Positions 41,115 to 64,000 of a stretch of 64,000 nucleotides of DNA are shown in pieces. The translations under genes and the position numbers were made by a program. The first letter of the stretch is position 1, and the number at the start of each line of letters is the position of its first letter. The stretch is from Urophycis tenuis (taxonomy: Eukaryota > Chordata > Actinopteri > Gadiformes > Phycidae). The notes under the pieces are model-generated. The model made no database searches. It saw only the letters and a list, made by a program, of their open reading frames with translations, and had not been told where the DNA came from. Where the stretch lies: NCBI GenBank assembly GCA_036785325.1, contig JAXIVH010000032.1, positions 3,511,534 to 3,575,533 of the forward strand, given 5' to 3'.

Positions 41115-41300
41115 TTTCTGCTACCCGTTTAGTCATTTTGCTGAGTTTTATCTAAAGCGACTTCCAGTGAATTCAGATGGCATGGTTGGGGTGAGGGGTT
41201 GTCTTGCTCTAGATTGCCTACGTGTTAGGCCGTGGACACTGGGGATCGAACCCAGTGCCTTTCCCCGGGCAGTCAAACACGCTAGCCTCTACAATATCCT
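41115..41300 (-). mobile_element. tRNA-derived SINE-like repeat
   Basis: Contains TTTAGTCATTTTGCTGAGTT TTATCTAAAGCGACTT and, about 90 bases on, a B-box-like GGGGATCGAACCCAGTGCC. This arrangement is typical of fish SINE copies in reverse orientation. Confidence 0.55.
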
Positions 41301-41718
41301 TCTGTGCTACGGTACATAACAGGGTTCACGGAAAAAAAAACGAAAGAAGAGACCAGCGATGACGTCAGCTTTGATTAGCACGGTTAGCAAGCACACAACA
41401 CACAAGCCGCTTGGATGGCACCCAAAACAATCAGCGCGCTCCCTCTATTAATTCCTGCAAGGAACATCGTATGTCTTTCTGTTCCACGCCTTCACGAATA
41501 ACATCAACAATATCATAATAGCATAATATTATTATCACGCAAAATACATCCCTCTTGAGATACGAGTCTGTATGTGAGCAAGAGTGTTAGACTGAGACCG
41601 AGAGACGGAGGGAAAGACAGGAATGGAGAGCGAAATCCAAGAGACAAAGTGAAAGAGAGGGAGCGCAGAAGTCTTATTGGTGACTTAGGGAAATGTTGAG
41701 TGTGGGGGAGTTGTGGAA

Positions 41719-42136
<418 letters not shown>

Positions 42137-43014
42137 TGTGTGTATTATTGATTTGTTGTTTTCCTATTGTTTCTTCAGATACATATACATATCTCATTAT
42201 TGATCATGAGGAGACATTGTTGCCATTACAATTGATAGGTAATAGGACACATAATTACATTTAATTAAATGCTTATTTTTGGACAAACAACGATAAATTA
42301 AACTAAGATTCGGTTGCAGATTAAAAAACGCTTCGAAAACTTCAAGTGGTTAAGCATTTCCATGTGTCTGGGATGGACGTGGCTAAAACCAAGAGTGCAT
42401 TTCATTTGCGTTGCGATGGACTATTTAGTCCATTTAATTCTGTCTGAAAGCACCTGTTGTCACCCGTCTCCAAGGAAGAACCCGAGGCCTCTGCTTCCTC
42501 AGTTCCTCTGCCCGGCAACACAAGAGCAACATTTAAAATTACCTCTCAATGTTTCCACCAAAACAATCATTAACCATTTATCCACCTAATATTTTCCTTC
42601 TCGAAACCAAACGGAGGAACACTGTTTGGTCTGCACCTAAGGGGGAGAGGTTTCCCACATTAATGTTATTTAGCCACCTAATGAGCTTTTGGAAACAAAC
42701 ACCCTCATGTTCGAAACCACAGTCACAGTCTGCTTCTTCAGCTAACTCCACTAACTTACACATAGGCCTACTTTCCATGTATTGCAAATGAGAGTACAGA
42801 ATACAGTTGAAACGCCATAATACTGCACTGTGGATCAAAATCCACATAAACACTTTTTTCTCCTACATTTGTACATTCCGAGGTACAAGTCAACCAGAAA
42901 ACATGAGAAACATGATGATTGTGTTTTCAGCAGTCCACCCAAATGCAAAAATATGTGGCAAAGTTCCTACCCATATAACAAGGTTGGTTTGGACTGTACA
43001 TGTCAAATATCCAT

Positions 43015-43214
43015 NNNNNNNNNNNNNNNNNNNNNNNNNNNNNNNNNNNNNNNNNNNNNNNNNNNNNNNNNNNNNNNNNNNNNNNNNNNNNNNNNNNNNN
43101 NNNNNNNNNNNNNNNNNNNNNNNNNNNNNNNNNNNNNNNNNNNNNNNNNNNNNNNNNNNNNNNNNNNNNNNNNNNNNNNNNNNNNNNNNNNNNNNNNNNN
43201 NNNNNNNNNNNNNN
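43015..43214. other. Assembly gap, 200 N
   Basis: Exactly 200 Ns. A round number suggests a placeholder rather than a measured length. The reading frames crossing it are meaningless. Confidence 0.99.
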
Positions 43215-44868
43215 TCTCCTGCAATGTAATCAGTCAGCTGGAGTGATTGGATCCGGGCAAAAACTAACTCCCATTTGACCCACTTCAACCGGTAATGTGA
43301 CCAGGGCCCGGACTCCACTGCCCTCCTCCAGTAGGGCCGGGTACAGGACCTCGCCACTTCATAGGCACCCACCAAAATACATCGGAGAGCAGACATCGAC
43401 CAGTGTTTGGTTTTTGTCCCGAAACGCGCTAGCCTCGTTAGCTTCGATATGCTAACCTGATCTTGCATGTGCGTGTGTGGGGGGGCTGCCCTTTCACACG
43501 GCCTCCGCAAGCCCCGCCCACTTCCCCTCCCTTCTGGTTCCCCCCCCGCCGAGCAGGTTGATTCTGTCATGTTGTGAGCGGCCCTCGCGAGTCCAGCCCC
43601 GCCTTTTTCTAATTCGGGAACTCTCGCCGGCTTGTATCTAACAAATTGCTTGCCAAGCGAAAAAGCGCCAAGTCATCTCTCTCTGCGTGGCAGATGAGAA
43701 AGGTGAGCGGAGAGAGAGAAAACACCTTTGAGGATGTGTGCGGCAATAAGCGATAGGGAGAAGAAGAAAAAAAACACAGATGGATTATGAATAACACGAG
43801 TCGCACCCAATTACTTAAGCCGCGTGGCAAACACTTTCCTCGCGCGAAACAAACGGCGCCAAGCGCTGTTTAGGAATGCATCAAAACACTATTATGCAAT
43901 TTGCACAGTTCAATGCATTCACAGACACTGTTTATGGTGTAGATTGCAAAATTAGCATCCACTCTCCATTGTAAAGTCTGCGCCTTGACTCACAAACACA
44001 GGTACCGGGGTGGCTGTTACTGATTGGCTATTATTCCGGCGGTGACTGATGTAACCGCTTCCTTCAGTTGCAGCCATGCATCTCTGGTTGATTTCAGCGG
44101 AGAAGAACTGCACCTCAATCACAATGTCCCGTAAAGCACGAAAGCTTTGACGACAGATATTTAAATCACCCTGGCGTGTGAATGATCATGATTCGGCGTG
44201 TTTTGTTTTTTTTCCGTCAATACATTTCGGTTGTTCTAGAACAACCCCAGTGTGACCCCGTGACCCCCAGTGACCTTGGCCCCTCACCGGCCGTGCCCTC
44301 TTGTGTGATGGTGAGGGTCGAGACCCGGGCCGCCCGTCTCCTGAGTGTCTGTCGGGGGCCGCGCCCGGCAACGCTGTCAGCAGTAACCGTGGCGACGTGG
44401 CACCGGGTCCGTCCTGGGGCCATCTCGCCGCTTTTGAAAAATAGAACAGCAACTCCATTATTTTCACGCACATAAAAAACGATGAAACCCTAATGATCTA
44501 TTATTAATGTTAAAATTGCTCTGAATTATACATGCGATTCTCCGCGTGTGTCCCCTTCCTGTCCGCAGAGGAGAGAGAGGCCGCTATGGGGTGGGGCTGG
44601 GGGTGATGGGGGTGGGGGAGACACAGTGGAGAGAGGGGGGGGGGGGGGAAGGCGGGAGAGAGCTAAAGTGGTGGAGGAGGGTGGAGAGGAGAGAGGGGAC
44701 ATGGAGGCCGTGCGAGGGAGACGGACACAGGGGGGGGGGAGTTAGAACAGAGAGGAGAGGTGATGGAGAAGAAAGGAAGGAAGGAAGGAAGAGAGAGCGA
44801 AAGAGAGGCAGAGATTACGGAGACACCAGAGGGAGACATATACAGAGAGAGAGAGGGAGGACGCGTTG

Positions 44869-44912
<44 letters not shown>

Positions 44913-45043
44913 TAGGAGCGGAGATAAAAAGCACAGATGCATCAGAGGGCAACCGAGGGAGAAATAAAAGCCGGTGGCGGTGTGTGGGCAGCGCGTGAAA
45001 GAGGTGGCGCCCGCCTGCAATAACAGTGTGTCCCTGGCCGCAG
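43215..45043. other. Sequence upstream of the first usp43 exon seen
   Basis: No exon for the usp43 zinc-ribbon (CPHC) region expected just upstream of 45044 was found. It contains GA-rich low-complexity DNA (44560-44915) with an (AG)n tract at 44873-44911, and a repeat-poor AT-rich block (43600-44180). Confidence 0.5.
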
Positions 45044-63057
<18,014 letters not shown>

Positions 63058-63519
63058 GTCAGTGATGTTCTGTCCAACTACGGTGGTCCGGAAGGACACA
63101 ATACATGAAGTCTGAGGGGCGGGGGACTCTGTCCGGTTGTTACGTGAAACATGGTGATGCAGCATTTGTGATTCTGATGTCGTGCTGTCGGTTGTGTACT
63201 TGTTCTCGGCCTCACTTGGACCTCGCGTTGGACAAAATCGTCTGCCAGATGACTAAATGCTATGTAGTCTCTCTCTTCTCCCCCCTCTCTCCCCTGCTGT
63301 CGCTCTCGCTCTCTCGCTCTTGTCGCTCACTTTCTGTCTTCTCATCGCTGTCTCTTTTTCTCTCTTGCCCGTTCTCTCTCTCACACCCTGCAACTTATTG
63401 ATTGAATGTAAATATAAATACTATATATATATATAAACATACTGTGGTCAGGACTGTCAGGTCATGGAATCCAAGGACACAAGTCGCCAACACAACATTT
63501 GCACAAATTAACAAAGAAG

Positions 63520-63860
63520 TGATTTTTTTTCAAAATGAGTTATTTTTGTTTTTTTGCAGAATCTGCTAGTTAAGATCTCATAGAAGCCTCTCCATGTTTC
63601 AGATAACAGTATTGGTTTCTTTAAAAGTATACATTTTGTGTTTGAAGTCGGGGGTGCCCATAGAGAGAGGTGAAAACTGCAAATATTTAGGAGGCTATTT
63701 CTCAGTTTTAGCTTTTGTAATGTGCCTACTTTCAAATGGCCACAACTTCTCCAAATATGATCAGATTTCCATGATCATATTTGTGTTAATGTGTTACACA
63801 TCATTGGAAAGCTTAGAAACTATACTTTCAGAATCTGTGAATAACTAAAAATGTCCCAGT
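63520..63860. mobile_element. Possible dispersed repeat
   Basis: The segment with GGCCACAACTTCTCCAAATA and CATTGGAAAGCTTAGAAACT resembles a non-coding repeat seen widely in fish genomes. I cannot name the family or find ends. Confidence 0.3.
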
Positions 63861-63906
63861 GTAAATGTCCCTAGTTTCCATGATCTGACACATACATATA
63901 TACATG

Positions 63907-63932
63907 TAGGGTTAGGGTTAGGGTTAGGGTTA
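63907..63932. repeat. Interstitial telomeric repeat (TTAGGG)4
   Basis: Four perfect TTAGGG units embedded between TA-rich microsatellite stretches in a usp43 intron. Confidence 0.95.
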
Positions 63933-64000
63933 TATATGTGTGTGTATATATATATATATATGTATGTATTCTGTTTTAACTGCCTTTGACTCTCTGCACT

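Noticed and set aside
42807..43570. Frames crossing the N block
   Set aside because: They are artefacts of reading undefined bases as open sequence.

Overview
This is vertebrate nuclear DNA, almost certainly from a teleost fish. The genes are split by GT-AG introns and their products match vertebrate families. The non-coding DNA is packed with dinucleotide microsatellites, minisatellites, MITE-like elements, fish-type SINE pieces and decayed LINE and hAT copies. The microsatellite density is extreme and resembles cod-like fishes (Gadiformes), but the species assignment is inference. There is no bacterial-style operon, CRISPR array or phage, and I found no convincing undescribed multi-gene system.

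Layout. 1-10.6 kb: no host gene; microsatellites, a LINE fragment (2.3-2.6 kb) and a decayed hAT transposase (7-9 kb). 10.6-12.4 kb, minus strand: an intact single-exon mfsd6l, a 12-TM transporter-like protein. 14.9-29.9 kb, minus strand: a complete pik3r5 (p101, regulatory subunit of PI3K-gamma). I could join 18 coding exons in phase from ATG to stop, giving 905 codons. Its introns hold a 19-copy 41-bp minisatellite, a LINE remnant with an internal minisatellite, a TTAA-bounded foldback element inside a SINE, and several MITEs. 32.5-33.55 kb, plus strand: the first coding exon of netrin-1 (signal peptide, laminin N-terminal domain, first LE module), head to head with pik3r5. 33.6-43.0 kb: no further netrin exon seen. 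43015-43214: 200 Ns. 45.0-63.1 kb, plus strand: six internal exons of usp43, a ubiquitin-specific protease. Its 5' exons (Cys box) and 3' exons (His box) are absent.

The order mfsd6l - pik3r5 - ntn1 - usp43 follows the human 17p13.1 neighbourhood (MFSD6L, PIK3R6, PIK3R5, NTN1, STX8, CFAP52, USP43) with the same relative orientations. PIK3R6, STX8, CFAP52, netrin exons 2 onward and the usp43 5' exons are missing. All of these except PIK3R6 could lie in the N gap, so the gap may be far larger than 200 bases, or the scaffold may be misjoined. The genes act in different processes (membrane transport, PI3K-gamma signalling, axon guidance, deubiquitination). Their neighbourhood reflects conserved synteny, not a shared pathway.

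Most notable items: a usp43 exon with two separate single-G losses that break its frame; the composite gap between ntn1 and usp43; a 72-bp perfect palindrome; telomere-like hexamers read in frame within mfsd6l; a minisatellite grown out of a LINE reverse-transcriptase sequence; and microsatellites abutting splice sites of many exons.
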